From Microbacterium sp. Root61 (GTDB taxonomy: Bacteria; Actinomycetota; Actinomycetes; Actinomycetales; Microbacteriaceae), in assembly GCF_001427525.1 (NCBI RefSeq), contig NZ_LMGU01000001.1, forward strand, positions 558,001 through 622,000: a DNA stretch of 64,000 bases, in the 5' to 3' direction. Below the pieces are notes generated by a model, which was given only the letters and a program-made list of their open reading frames with translations, searched no databases and had not been told where the DNA came from. The position numbers were made by a program, and so were the translations under genes. Below are positions 27,326-39,760 of the stretch, piece after piece (positions within the stretch are counted from its first letter, which is position 1; each line of letters starts with the position of its first letter).

Positions 27326-27784
27326 ATGACCGTGCTTCGCCGCCTGCTGCTCGTGAACGGGCCCAACCTCAATCTGCTCGGCATCCGTGAGCCCGATATC
27401 TACGGCTCCGAGACGCTGCAGGATGTCGAAGCACTCGTCACGCGCACCGCCGCCGCGCACGGGTTCGAGGTCGACGCGGTCCAGAGCAACCACGAAGGCG
27501 TGCTGATCGATGCGATCCACGCGGCGCGCGAGACGTGCGCGGGCATCGTGATCAACCCCGGGGGGCTGACGCACACCTCCGTCGTGCTGCGCGACGCGCT
27601 GTCCGGCGTCGCGCTCCCGGTGGCCGAGGTGCACATCTCCGACGTGATGGCGCGCGAGGAGTTCCGGCACTTCTCGTACGTCAAGGACGTCGCCATCGTG
27701 CACGTGATCGGCGAAGGCGTGCCCGGCTACGCCGTCGCGACGAACCGGCTGATCAGCCTCATCACCGGCACGGCGACCGACTAG
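27326..27784 (+). CDS. aroQ: Type II 3-dehydroquinate dehydratase
   Basis: Dehydrates 3-dehydroquinate. The 152-residue protein shows the type II signature NGPNLNLLG, R21, catalytic Y26 in IYGSETL, QSNHEGVLID, NPGGLTHTSV and H103 in EVHISDV. Length is normal. It completes a set with aroB, aroE, aroK and aroC; the first (DAHP synthase) and EPSP synthase genes are not in this window. Confidence 0.97.
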   Translation: MTVLRRLLLVNGPNLNLLGIREPDIYGSETLQDVEALVTRTAAAHGFEVDAVQSNHEGVLIDAIHAARETCAGIVINPGGLTHTSVVLRDALSGVALPVAEVHISDVMAREEFRHFSYVKDVAIVHVIGEGVPGYAVATNRLISLITGTATD

Positions 27785-27819
27785 CGGCGGCCGTCCAGGG
27801 GACGCATCGCAGCATCCCG

Positions 27820-27825
27820 TAGAAT
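27820..27825 (+). promoter_or_regulatory. -10 box (TAGAAT) of efp-nusB
   Basis: TAGAAT lies 72 nt before the efp ATG, leaving a leader of about 65 nt. Confidence 0.5.
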
Positions 27826-27897
27826 GGACCGTCGGTATCGCGCTCCGACAGTCACGAGCACCGACACCACCTCCACACGAACGGACCTCCCACTCCC

Positions 27898-28458
27898 ATG
27901 GCATCCACCGCAGACATCAAGAACGGCGTCGTCCTCAGCATCGACGGTCAGCTCTGGAACGTCATCGAGTTCCAGCACGTCAAGCCGGGCAAGGGCGGTG
28001 CATTCGTGCGCACCAAGCTCAAGAACGTCGTCTCGGGCAAGACCGTCGACCGCACGTACAACGCCGGCGCGAAGATCGAGATCGAGAACGTCGACCGCCG
28101 TGACTTCACGTACCTGTACAACGACGGAGACGCCTTCGTCTTCATGGATGTCGAGGACTACGACCAGCTCACCGTTCCGGGCACGGTCGTCGGCGACGCC
28201 GCCAACTTCCTCCTGGAGAACCAGCAGGTCCAGATCGCGCTGAACAACGGCAACCCGCTCTACGTCGAGCTCCCGGCATCCGTGGTTCTGGAGATCACCT
28301 ACACCGAGCCCGGCCTGCAGGGCGACCGCTCGTCGGCCGGCACCAAGCCCGCGACCGTCGAGACCGGCTACGAGATCCAGGTGCCGCTGTTCCTCGAGAC
28401 CGGCACCAAGGTCAAGGTCGACACGCGCACCGGTGACTACCTCGGGCGTGTGAACTGA
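27898..28458 (+). CDS. efp: Elongation factor P
   Basis: Three-domain OB-fold protein that rescues ribosomes stalled at polyproline. The 186-residue protein has [19 protein letters not shown] with K32 at the loop tip, the usual modification site in other bacteria, and the C-terminal GDYLGRVN. No modification enzyme gene is in the window. Several neighbours carry Pro-rich tracts (mltG, the 97-residue membrane protein) that would need EF-P. No clear ribosome site is seen before the ATG. Confidence 0.97.
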   Translation: MASTADIKNGVVLSIDGQLWNVIEFQHVKPGKGGAFVRTKLKNVVSGKTVDRTYNAGAKIEIENVDRRDFTYLYNDGDAFVFMDVEDYDQLTVPGTVVGDAANFLLENQQVQIALNNGNPLYVELPASVVLEITYTEPGLQGDRSSAGTKPATVETGYEIQVPLFLETGTKVKVDTRTGDYLGRVN

Positions 28459-28462
28459 TCCT

Positions 28463-28873
28463 TTGAGCGCCCGCACGAAGGCGCGCAAACGCGCGCTCGA
28501 CATCCTTTTCCAGGCCGACGTCCGTGGCGACGATCTCTCGCAGATCCTCGCCGCCGAAGCCAAGCGCGCCGTGAACGAACCCTCGCGTGAGGCCTCCTGG
28601 CTCTATGCCCGGGAGATCGTCGACGGCGTCATCGACAACCGCGACGCGATCGACGAGCAGATCACCACCTTCGCCAAGGACTGGTCGCTGGCCCGCATGC
28701 CCGCGGTCGATCGCGCGATCCTGCGCATGGGCGTCTGGGAGCTGCTCTACAACGACGAGGTGCCCTCGGGTGTCGCGATCGACGAGGCCGTCGAGCTGGC
28801 CAAGGAGTTCTCCACGGACGACTCGGGCTCGTTCGTCCACGGCGTGCTCGGACGGGTCGTCCGCTCCGGCTGA
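28463..28873 (+). CDS. nusB: Transcription antitermination factor NusB
   Basis: RNA-binding factor that joins NusE on boxA for rRNA antitermination. The 136-residue protein starts SARTKARKRALDILFQADVRG and has WSLARMPAVDRAILRMGVWELLYN and VAIDEAVELAKEFS, all typical. The start is a TTG at 28463, 4 nt after the efp stop; no ATG or GTG fits. A minus-strand gene overlaps the last 127 nt. Confidence 0.95.
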   Translation: MSARTKARKRALDILFQADVRGDDLSQILAAEAKRAVNEPSREASWLYAREIVDGVIDNRDAIDEQITTFAKDWSLARMPAVDRAILRMGVWELLYNDEVPSGVAIDEAVELAKEFSTDDSGSFVHGVLGRVVRSG

Positions 28874-29319
28874 TCGTCCGTCGGCACGGATGCGATTCCG
28901 GATGCCGTGGCGCGACGTCGTTCCCTCAGGGTCGGGGCATCCGTCGCGAACTGGGTCAGGGCATCGTCGCGCAGCAGGATGAGCGCCCCCACCAGCGCGT
29001 CGGCGACCGGCGCCGAGATCTGGCCGGAGTCCAGGACGGTCGCGATGGCCGCCTGCGCGGGCGCCAGCGCTGCGCCGGACCCGCTGAGCTCGCCACCGGT
29101 CTGCAGGGCCCAGTCCACGACGCCGGAGACCTGGTCGCGTACGTCCCCGCTGTTGTAGACCGCGATCGCGTGGCGGGCCGTGGACCCGTCGTCATGCACG
29201 GCGGCGAGGAGGATGTGCGCCTGCAACCAGGCCGTCAGCAGCACCGTCGCAGTCGCGAGCAGCCATCTGCTCGCGCGGGGAGCGTTCACCGATCCGATCA
29301 GGCTGCGCAGGCTCCGCAT
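28747..29319 (-). CDS. Hypothetical membrane protein, antisense to the nusB 3' end
   Basis: A 190-residue protein not recognised. A basic N-terminus is followed by one membrane segment or signal anchor (WLLATATVLLTAWLQAHILLAAV, about residues 18-40), then an external region with helices rich in Ala, and a Thr/Ser/Arg-rich end. AAAGGA 6 nt before the ATG at 29319 supports the start; the frame is open further upstream. The last 42 codons are antisense to nusB and may simply be read-on of the frame, but no earlier stop exists. Real coding is likely for the N-terminal part, less sure at the C-terminus. Confidence 0.55.
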   Translation of the reverse strand: MRSLRSLIGSVNAPRASRWLLATATVLLTAWLQAHILLAAVHDDGSTARHAIAVYNSGDVRDQVSGVVDWALQTGGELSGSGAALAPAQAAIATVLDSGQISAPVADALVGALILLRDDALTQFATDAPTLRERRRATASGIASVPTDDQPERTTRPSTPWTNEPESSVENSLASSTASSIATPEGTSSL

Positions 29320-29446
29320 CGCGGTCCTTTCCCGTGCTGTAGATGCTCGCAAAGGTGGAGGCGGCGGCGCGGCGGGTGATACCGACGGCGCCCCATCGGT
29401 GCGGTTATGCACGGCCCACCCTCAGGGGTCGCCACCGCCCCTCACG

Positions 29447-29452
29447 TAGAAT
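29447..29452 (+). promoter_or_regulatory. -10 box (TAGAAT), candidate leaderless promoter
   Basis: TAGAAT ends 6 nt before the ATG at 29459. Confidence 0.55.
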
Positions 29453-29458
29453 CGACGC

Positions 29459-31036
29459 ATGCGGATCACTGGGCTCGGCCATGCCGGGATGTTCATCGAA
29501 ACGACCGGCGGAAGCATTCTGTGCGACCCCTGGGTGAAGTCGGCCTTCTACGGCTCATGGTTCCCCTTCCCCGACAACCGGGCTCTCGACTGGGAGACGT
29601 ACGGCAAGGCCGACTTCCTCTACATCTCGCACCGTCACCGTGACCACTTCGACCCGTGGCTGCTGGAGACCTACGTGCCGAAGGACATCGAGGTGCTGCT
29701 GCCGGACTACCCGACGGATGACCTCGAGACTGACCTGCGCGCCCTCGGATACACGAACATCACGTACACGACCGCGGGCGAGATCATCGAGCGCGGTTCG
29801 CTGCGGATGATGGTGACGCCGCTGCGCGCCCCCTCCGACGGACCGATCGGCGATTCCAGCCTGTCCATCGACGACGGCACCGCCAGCATCCTGAACCAGA
29901 ACGACTCGCACCCGCTGGATCTGGAGGCGCTGCTGTCGTTCTCGAAGCCGGAGGCGTACTTCACGCAGTTCTCCGGTGCGATCTGGTGGCCCATGGTCTA
30001 CGACCTGCCCGAGGACGCCAAGCGCAACTTCGCCCACCTCAAGCGCGAAGCGCAGCACAAGCGCGCGATGTACTACATCGAGAAGGTCGGTGCGCCGCAC
30101 GTGTTCCCGATGGCCGGCCCGCCGATGTTCCTCCGCGACGAGCTGTTCCGCTACAACGGCCTCGGCCAGGAGAACGACTCGATCTTCACGGACCAGGCCG
30201 AGTTCATCGCGCGTCTGCACGAGGAATCGCCGCAGCACACTGGGCACGTCTTCATCCCGGGCACCGTTGTCACGATCGAGCACGGCGAACAGACGGTCGA
30301 GCAGACGCTGTTCACGGATGCCGAGATCCAGGCGATGTTCGACGACAAATGGGGCTACCTCGAGCAGCAGCGCGCGACGCGCCAGGCCGAGATCGCCGAG
30401 GAAGAGGCATCCCGTGCCCCGATCCTCCCGCCGGCCGAGATGCTGGCCGCGATCAAGGAATGGTGGGAGCCGCTGCTGCGTCGTGGCCGCATCTTCCGCG
30501 ACGGCGTCGGCGGGCCCGTGCGCTACACGATCGGCGACCTCGACATGGTCGTGGACTTCCCGAAGGCCAAGGTCCGCGAGTACGCGGGGGAGGAGACCAG
30601 TTATTGGTTCACCATCCCGGCCGATCTCGTCTCGACCAACATCCGCGACCACGAGATCGATTGGTCCAACTCGATCTTCCTGTCGATGCAGTTCGCCGCG
30701 GGCCGTGTCGGCAAGTTCAACGAGTTCATCTACACGTTCATGAAGTGCCTCTCGCGCGACCGGATCGAGTACGTCGAGAACTGGTACGGCGAGCAGACCG
30801 ATGTCACCGAGGACGTGCAGCTGGGCGACTGGATCGTGCAGCGCCGCTGCCCGCACCTGCGCGCCGACCTGTCCAAGACCGCCAAGGTCGAGGACGGCGT
30901 GCTGACCTGCAGTCTGCACGACTGGAAGTGGGACCTCGCCTCCGGCAAGTGCCTCTCCACACAAGGCCACCCGATCCGTGCCCACGCCGTCGAGGACGAG
31001 CTGCACGCGGAGGCCACCGCGCCCGCCGCGGTCTGA
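29459..31036 (+). CDS. Metallo-beta-lactamase fold protein fused to a Rieske domain
   Basis: A 525-residue cytosolic protein. The N-terminal half is an UlaG/RomA-like metallo-beta-lactamase domain with the metal motif HRHRDH (H58, H60, D62, H63). The C-terminal 70 residues form a Rieske 2Fe-2S site with ligands C464 and H466 in CPHL and C484 and H487 in CSLH. CMP-sialate hydroxylases combine the same two domains in the opposite order. The substrate here is unknown, though the pairing suggests an oxygen-dependent or redox enzyme needing a reductase. It is a single gene with its own leaderless-type promoter, just ahead of the pyr operon. Confidence 0.85.
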   Translation: MRITGLGHAGMFIETTGGSILCDPWVKSAFYGSWFPFPDNRALDWETYGKADFLYISHRHRDHFDPWLLETYVPKDIEVLLPDYPTDDLETDLRALGYTNITYTTAGEIIERGSLRMMVTPLRAPSDGPIGDSSLSIDDGTASILNQNDSHPLDLEALLSFSKPEAYFTQFSGAIWWPMVYDLPEDAKRNFAHLKREAQHKRAMYYIEKVGAPHVFPMAGPPMFLRDELFRYNGLGQENDSIFTDQAEFIARLHEESPQHTGHVFIPGTVVTIEHGEQTVEQTLFTDAEIQAMFDDKWGYLEQQRATRQAEIAEEEASRAPILPPAEMLAAIKEWWEPLLRRGRIFRDGVGGPVRYTIGDLDMVVDFPKAKVREYAGEETSYWFTIPADLVSTNIRDHEIDWSNSIFLSMQFAAGRVGKFNEFIYTFMKCLSRDRIEYVENWYGEQTDVTEDVQLGDWIVQRRCPHLRADLSKTAKVEDGVLTCSLHDWKWDLASGKCLSTQGHPIRAHAVEDELHAEATAPAAV

Positions 31037-31069
31037 GCGGCCGGGCGGACCGGCGGTCGCGGGGTCCGG

Positions 31070-31075
31070 TAGGCT
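31070..31075 (+). promoter_or_regulatory. -10 box (TAGGCT) of the pyr operon
   Basis: TAGGCT places transcription start near 31082, about 50 nt before pyrR, so the PyrR-binding element is in the leader. Confidence 0.5.
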
Positions 31076-31094
31076 GGAGTCAAACCTCAGCAAC

Positions 31095-31126
31095 CTTTAA
31101 CGCCGTCCTGTGAGACGGAGAAGGGA
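31095..31126 (+). promoter_or_regulatory. PyrR-binding RNA element in the pyrR leader
   Basis: The leader reads CTTTAACGCCGTC, loop CTGTGA, then GACGGAGAAGGG. The stem GCCGTC/GACGG with flanking TTTAA and GAGAAGG matches the conserved PyrR-binding loop of pyr operons. The 3' side overlaps the GAGAAGGGAG ribosome site of pyrR (ATG 31133). No terminator hairpin follows, so PyrR bound with UMP would most simply block translation of pyrR and, through overlap, the genes after it. Confidence 0.75.
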
Positions 31127-31132
31127 GCGCGG

Positions 31133-31663
31133 ATGAGCACGCGCACCGTGCTGCATGAAGCGGACATAGCCCGAGCCCTGACTCGGATCTCTCACGAGAT
31201 CCTGGAGTCCAACAAGGGCCCCGAGAATCTGGTGCTTCTGGGCATCCCGACCCGCGGCGTCACACTCGCCCAGCGGATCGGCTCGCTCGTCACCGAGTTC
31301 GGCGGCATGAGCGTCCCGGTCGGGGCGCTCGATGTCACGATGTACCGCGACGACCTGCACCGCAATCCGACGCGGGCGCCGCAGCCCACCCAGATCCCCG
31401 CGGGGGGCATCGACGGCAAGGTCGTCGTGCTGGTGGACGACGTGCTGTTCTCCGGACGCAGCATCCGTGCCGCTCTGGACGCGCTGCAGGACATCGGCCG
31501 CCCTGCGGCCGTGCGCCTCGCGACGCTGGTGGACCGCGGACACCGCGAGCTCCCGATCCGCCCCGACTTCGTCGGCAAGAACCTGCCCAGCGCCCGGGAC
31601 GAGCGCGTCAACGTGCGCCTCGCCGAAGTCGACGGCATCGAAGGAGTGACGATCGAGTCATGA
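31133..31663 (+). CDS. pyrR: Pyr operon regulator/uracil phosphoribosyltransferase PyrR
   Basis: UMP-responsive RNA-binding protein with a phosphoribosyltransferase fold. The 176-residue protein has the PRPP loop [20 protein letters not shown] and [19 protein letters not shown], both PyrR signatures. The binding element sits in its own leader. The stop overlaps pyrB (ATGA), starting a chain of overlapped genes to gmk. Confidence 0.96.
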   Translation: MSTRTVLHEADIARALTRISHEILESNKGPENLVLLGIPTRGVTLAQRIGSLVTEFGGMSVPVGALDVTMYRDDLHRNPTRAPQPTQIPAGGIDGKVVVLVDDVLFSGRSIRAALDALQDIGRPAAVRLATLVDRGHRELPIRPDFVGKNLPSARDERVNVRLAEVDGIEGVTIES

Positions 31664-32640
31664 GGCACCTCCTCGACACCAAGTCCCTGACCCGCGAGGA
31701 CGCGCTGCGAATCCTCGACGTCGCCGAAGACATGGCCGACACCCAGCAGCGCGAGATCAAGAAGCTCCCGACGCTGCGCGGCAAGACCGTCGTCAACCTC
31801 TTCTTCGAGGACTCCACGCGGACGCGCATCTCGTTCGAGGCCGCTGCCAAGCGGCTCAGCGCCGACGTCATCAACTTCTCAGCGAAGGGCTCGAGCGTCT
31901 CGAAGGGCGAGAGCCTGCAGGACACCGCCCAGACCCTCCAGGCGATGGGGGCGGATGCCGTGGTCATCCGCCACGGAGCGTCCGGTGCGCCGCGCACCCT
32001 GGCGACGAGCGGCTGGATCACCGCCGGTGTCGTCAACGCCGGCGACGGCACGCACGAGCACCCGACGCAGGCGCTGCTGGACGCCTTCACGATCCGGAAG
32101 CGCCGGTTCGGCGACGACAGCCGCGGGCGCGACCTGGCCGGTCTGAAGGTCACGATCGTCGGAGACATCCTGCACTCGCGCGTCGCGCGGTCCAACGTGT
32201 GGCTGCTCACGACCCTGGGCGCCTCCGTGACGCTGGTCGCACCGCCGACACTGGTGCCGCAGGATGTCTCGGCCTGGCCGGCGCGCATCCTCTACGACCT
32301 CGACGAGGCCATCGCGGCGGAGCCCGACGCACTCATGATGCTGCGGATCCAGCTCGAACGCATGAACGCCGCATATTTCCCCACTGAACGGGAGTATTCC
32401 CGCCGGTGGGGGCTGCATCCGGGTCGGCTTCACGCCCTCCCGGCGGGTAGCATGGTGATGCACCCCGGACCGATGAACCGCGGTCTGGAGATCTCGGCAG
32501 AGGCTGCTGACTCGCCGCGATCCACAGTGCTCGAACAGGTGACCAACGGCGTCTCGGTACGGATGGCGGTGCTCTATCTGCTGCTGGCCGGTGAACGTGC
32601 CGGGCAAGGCGCAGAAACAGAGAAGGAGAACGTGCTGTGA
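31660..32640 (+). CDS. pyrB: Aspartate carbamoyltransferase catalytic subunit
   Basis: Joins carbamoyl phosphate and aspartate. The 326-residue protein has the carbamoyl-phosphate loop FEDSTRTR (from S52), [21 protein letters not shown]-type segment, [11 protein letters not shown] and the C-terminal [11 protein letters not shown]. No pyrI regulatory subunit gene is present. It overlaps pyrR and pyrC at both ends. Confidence 0.97.
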   Translation: MRHLLDTKSLTREDALRILDVAEDMADTQQREIKKLPTLRGKTVVNLFFEDSTRTRISFEAAAKRLSADVINFSAKGSSVSKGESLQDTAQTLQAMGADAVVIRHGASGAPRTLATSGWITAGVVNAGDGTHEHPTQALLDAFTIRKRRFGDDSRGRDLAGLKVTIVGDILHSRVARSNVWLLTTLGASVTLVAPPTLVPQDVSAWPARILYDLDEAIAAEPDALMMLRIQLERMNAAYFPTEREYSRRWGLHPGRLHALPAGSMVMHPGPMNRGLEISAEAADSPRSTVLEQVTNGVSVRMAVLYLLLAGERAGQGAETEKENVL

Positions 32641-33962
32641 CGCATTCGTCAGAGGCCGAGGTCCTCATCATCCGCGGGGCACTCGTCGAAGGCACCGACC
32701 GTGCTGACCTGGTCGTCGCGAACGGTCGCATCGAAGAGGTCGGCTCCGGCCTCAGCCGTGCCGGCGCGACCGTCATCGACGCGGATGGGCTGATCGCCCT
32801 CCCCGGCCTGGTCGATCTGCACACGCACCTCCGCGAGCCCGGGTACGAAGCATCCGAGACGATCCTCACCGGCTCGCGCGCCGCGGCCGCGGGCGGATTC
32901 ACCGCCGTGTTCGCGATGCCCAACACCTCGCCGGTGGCCGACACCGCGGGCGTCGTCGAGCAGGAGCTCGCGCTGGGCGAGGATGCCGGCTACGTGCACG
33001 TGCAGCCGATCGGCGCCGTCACCGTCGGGCAGAAGGGCGAGCGTCTCGCCGAGCTCGGCGCCATGGCCTCCTCCCGCGCCCAGGTCCGCGTCTTCAGCGA
33101 CGACGGCTTCTGCGTCTGGGATCCGCTGATCATGCGGCGCGCCCTCGAATACGTGAAGGCGTTCGACGGCGTCATCGCCCAGCACGCCCAGGACCCGCGC
33201 CTCACCGAAGGCGCCCAGCTCAACGAAGGCACGATCTCCGCGGAGCTCGGCCTCACCGGCTGGCCCGCGGTCGCCGAGGAGTCGATCATCGCGCGCGATG
33301 TGCTCCTGGCCGAGCACGTCGGCTCGCGGCTGCACGTCTGCCACCTGTCCACGGCGGGCTCGGTAGACATCATCCGCTGGGCCAAGAAGCGCGGCGTCAA
33401 CGTCACCGCCGAGGTCACCCCGCACCACTTGCTCCTCACCGAGGAGCTCGCCCGCGGCTACGACGCCCGGTTCAAGGTCAACCCACCGCTGCGTCGCGAA
33501 GAGGACGTGATGGCGGTCCGCGCAGGCCTGGCCGACGGCACGATCGACATCGTCGCGACCGACCACGCCCCGCACCCCGCCGAGGCGAAGGCGTGCGAAT
33601 GGCAGGCGGCCGCCAACGGCATGGTCGGACTCGAGAGCGCCCTGCGCGTCGTGCACGAAGCCATGGTGCAGACCGGGCTGCTGTCTTGGTCGGACGTGGC
33701 GCGCGTGATGTCGCGGACACCCGCCCGCATCGGTCGGCTGGACGATCACGGCACCCCGATCGCGGTCGGGATGCCGGCATCCTTCACCCTCTACGACCCC
33801 GCGCCAGTGCGCGCGTTCTCCACGGAGGACCTGCACGGTCGCAGCGTGAACTCGCCGTACCTCGGGCGCGAACTGCCCGGCGAGGTGCGTTGGACGCTGT
33901 TCCGCGGTCGCCCCACGGTCGCCGACGGGGCACTCCGCGACGCCGCCGAGGTGCGCGCATGA
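32637..33962 (+). CDS. pyrC: Dihydroorotase
   Basis: Zinc amidohydrolase of the class I type (441 residues) that cyclises carbamoyl aspartate. Metal ligands H62 and H64 are in [46 protein letters not shown] and ATDHAPH, with the catalytic Asp, follow. The GTG start overlaps the pyrB stop. Confidence 0.96.
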   Translation: MTHSSEAEVLIIRGALVEGTDRADLVVANGRIEEVGSGLSRAGATVIDADGLIALPGLVDLHTHLREPGYEASETILTGSRAAAAGGFTAVFAMPNTSPVADTAGVVEQELALGEDAGYVHVQPIGAVTVGQKGERLAELGAMASSRAQVRVFSDDGFCVWDPLIMRRALEYVKAFDGVIAQHAQDPRLTEGAQLNEGTISAELGLTGWPAVAEESIIARDVLLAEHVGSRLHVCHLSTAGSVDIIRWAKKRGVNVTAEVTPHHLLLTEELARGYDARFKVNPPLRREEDVMAVRAGLADGTIDIVATDHAPHPAEAKACEWQAAANGMVGLESALRVVHEAMVQTGLLSWSDVARVMSRTPARIGRLDDHGTPIAVGMPASFTLYDPAPVRAFSTEDLHGRSVNSPYLGRELPGEVRWTLFRGRPTVADGALRDAAEVRA

Positions 33963-34489
33963 CCCGCGAGGGCGCCCTGGTCGTGATGATCCTCGTCGCG
34001 GTGCTGCTGCTGGTTCTGCTCGCCTGGGCATGGCGCCGACGCACGAAGCGCGACGCGGGGCTGACCGCTCCGATCGGTGAAGCGCCCGCGGGCGCGACCG
34101 TCCTCTGTGCGTTCCCCGGGCTCTACGTCGCCACGACCCGGCACGACGAGCCGCTCGAGCGTCTCGCCATCAAGGGCCTCGGCTTCCGCTCGCGCGGAGT
34201 CGTCACCGTGACCGACGCCGGGGTCGTGCTCGATCTGGCCGGCACGCCGCGGCTGTTCCTGCCGGTGCACGTTCTCGTCGCGGCCGGGCAGTCCACGGTC
34301 GCGATCGACCGAGTGGTCGAACCCGACGGGCTGACCCGCCTCACCTGGCACATCGACGCCGACACGATCGTCGACACCTACTTCCGTCCTCAGGATGCCT
34401 CGGCCCGTGCGCTGGCCGACGCCATCCTTCCCCTCATCCCGACCTCGTCGCCGGCTTCCAGCCCGGCGCAGACAGGAAGCGACGCATGA
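33959..34489 (+). CDS. Membrane-anchored PH-like domain protein of the pyr operon
   Basis: A 176-residue protein with one N-terminal membrane helix ([20 protein letters not shown], about residues 6-25), a basic stop-transfer RRRTKR and a beta-rich cytosolic domain that resembles bacterial PH-like domains. A protein of this kind between pyrC and carA is conserved in actinobacteria (for example the Rv1382 position in M. tuberculosis). Its role in pyrimidine synthesis, if any, is not known. It overlaps pyrC and carA by ATGA junctions, so it is expressed with them. Confidence 0.8.
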   Translation: MTREGALVVMILVAVLLLVLLAWAWRRRTKRDAGLTAPIGEAPAGATVLCAFPGLYVATTRHDEPLERLAIKGLGFRSRGVVTVTDAGVVLDLAGTPRLFLPVHVLVAAGQSTVAIDRVVEPDGLTRLTWHIDADTIVDTYFRPQDASARALADAILPLIPTSSPASSPAQTGSDA

Positions 34490-35636
34490 CTTCGCTGCTC
34501 ACGAAAGAGCCCGCCGTTCTCGTTCTCGAAGACGGCTCACGCTATGTCGGACGCGCCTACGGCGCCCGCGGCACCACGATCGGCGAGGTGGTCTTCGCCA
34601 CCGGCATGACCGGCTACCAGGAGACCCTCACCGACCCGTCCTACGCCGGCCAGATCGTGTTGCAGACCGCGCCGCACGTCGGCAACACCGGCATGAACGA
34701 CGAAGACCCCGAATCGCGCCGCATCTGGGTCGCCGGCTACATCGTGCGCGACCCCTCCCGCGTCGTATCCAACTGGCGGGCCGACGAGTCGCTCGACGAC
34801 GCCCTCGTGAACGACGGCATCATCGGGATCTCCGGCATCGACACCCGCGCCGTGACCCGTCACATCCGCTCGGCCGGCAGCATGCGCGGCGGGATCTTCT
34901 CCGGTGAGGCCGCGGCGCTCGACGCCGAGGAGCAGCTCCGGATCGTCGGGGACGCCCCGCAGATGGCCGGTCTGAACCTCTCCGCGGAGGTCTCCGTCGC
35001 CTCGGCCGAGATCACCCCGGCCACAGGCGAGCGCATCGGCAACCTCGCCGTTCTCGACCTCGGCGTCAAGCAGGCCACGATCGAGAACCTCGCCGCCCGC
35101 GGATTCGATGTGCACGTGCTGCCGCAGGACGTCTCGTTCGCACAGATCCAGGCGATCGACCCTGTCGCCGTCTTCTACTCGAACGGTCCCGGCGACCCTG
35201 CCGCTTCCGGCGACCACGTCGCCCTGCTGCGCGAGATCCTCGACGAGCGCCTGCCGTTCTTCGGCATCTGCTTCGGCAATCAGCTGCTCGGCCGCGCCCT
35301 GGGCCTCGGCACCTACAAGCTGCCGTTCGGCCACCGCGGCATCAACCAGCCCGTGATGGACAAGACCACCGGTCGCGTCGAGATCACCGCGCACAACCAC
35401 GGCTTCGCCGTGGAGGCACCGCTGGAGGGCAGCTTCGACAGCCCGAACGGTTACGGCGCGATCGAGGTCAGCCACGTCGGCCTCAACGACAACGTGGTCG
35501 AGGGCCTGCGCGCCCTCGACATCCCGGCCTTCTCGGTGCAGTACCACCCGGAGGCGGCCGCCGGCCCGCACGACGCCAACTACCTCTTCGACCGGTTCAG
35601 GGACATGGTCATCGCAACCCAGAAGGACAACAACTG

Positions 35637-35637
<1 letters not shown>
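34486..35637 (+). CDS. carA: Carbamoyl-phosphate synthase small subunit
   Basis: Glutaminase subunit supplying ammonia to CarB. The 383-residue protein has the N-terminal [18 protein letters not shown] domain and a class I glutaminase with C262 in [10 protein letters not shown]354 and E356 in QYHPEA. The nucleophile motif is GICFGNQ instead of the common GICLGHQ. The stop overlaps the carB ATG in TGATG. Confidence 0.97.
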
Positions 35638-38920
<3,283 letters not shown>

Positions 38921-38924
<4 letters not shown>

Positions 38925-39760
38925 CCGGGTTCGGGGAGCGCGCACGCGGCGCGATCGATGCCTACGGCCACTTGTGCGTCGGCATCGATCCGCATCCGTC
39001 GCTGCTCGGGGATTGGGGACTGGATGCCTCGGCCGCCGGTGCGCGTGAGTTCGGCCTGCGCGTGGTCGAGGCCTCCGCGGGCAAGGTCGGGATCGTCAAA
39101 CCGCAGGTGTCGTTCTTCGAACGGTACGGCTCGGCCGGTTTCGCGGCGCTCGAGGACGTCCTGGCCGCGGGGCGCGCCGCGGGGCTGCTCGTGATCGCCG
39201 ACGCGAAGCGCGGTGACATCGGATCGACGATGGACGCCTACGCCGAGGCGTGGCTGACCCCCGGGTCGCCCTTGGAGGCGGACGCGATGACCGCGAACCC
39301 GTTCCTCGGACTCGGGTCGCTGGAGGGCACCTTCGCCCTCGCCGAGCAGCACGGCAAGGGCGTGTTCGTGCTCGCCGCGACAAGCAACGCCGACGCGTTC
39401 GAGACCCAGCGTGCGACGCTCGCCACTGGCGGGACGGTCTCGGCCGGCATCGTGTCCGAAGTGTCCGCCCGCAACGCGGGAACAACCGCTGCGGGGGAGT
39501 GGGGGAGCCTCGGCTTCGTCATCGGTGCCACCGTGGACTGGGTGGAGGCCGGCCTCACAGCGTTCACGCCTCCGGCGCCGATCCTCGCCCCGGGCTTCGG
39601 CTTCCAGGGCGCGGGCGCCGGTGAGCTCACCGCCCGTTTCGGTGCGGCGGCGGCGACGGTGATCGCGAGCGAGAGCCGCAGCATCCTGTCCGCCGGTCCG
39701 GACGATATCGCCGCCACTATCCGCGTGCACGCCGCGCAGTTCGCGGGGACGCATGCCTGA
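38921..39760 (+). CDS. pyrF: Orotidine 5'-phosphate decarboxylase, type 2
   Basis: Last step to UMP. The 279-residue length and FERYG-SAGF context fit the longer type 2 (mycobacterial) form. The active site is [14 protein letters not shown] with D94, K96 and D99, plus K60 in GIVKPQ. The gene overlaps carB by 4 nt and the mIHF-gmk gene by 8 nt. pyrD, needed between pyrC and pyrE, is not in the window. Confidence 0.96.
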
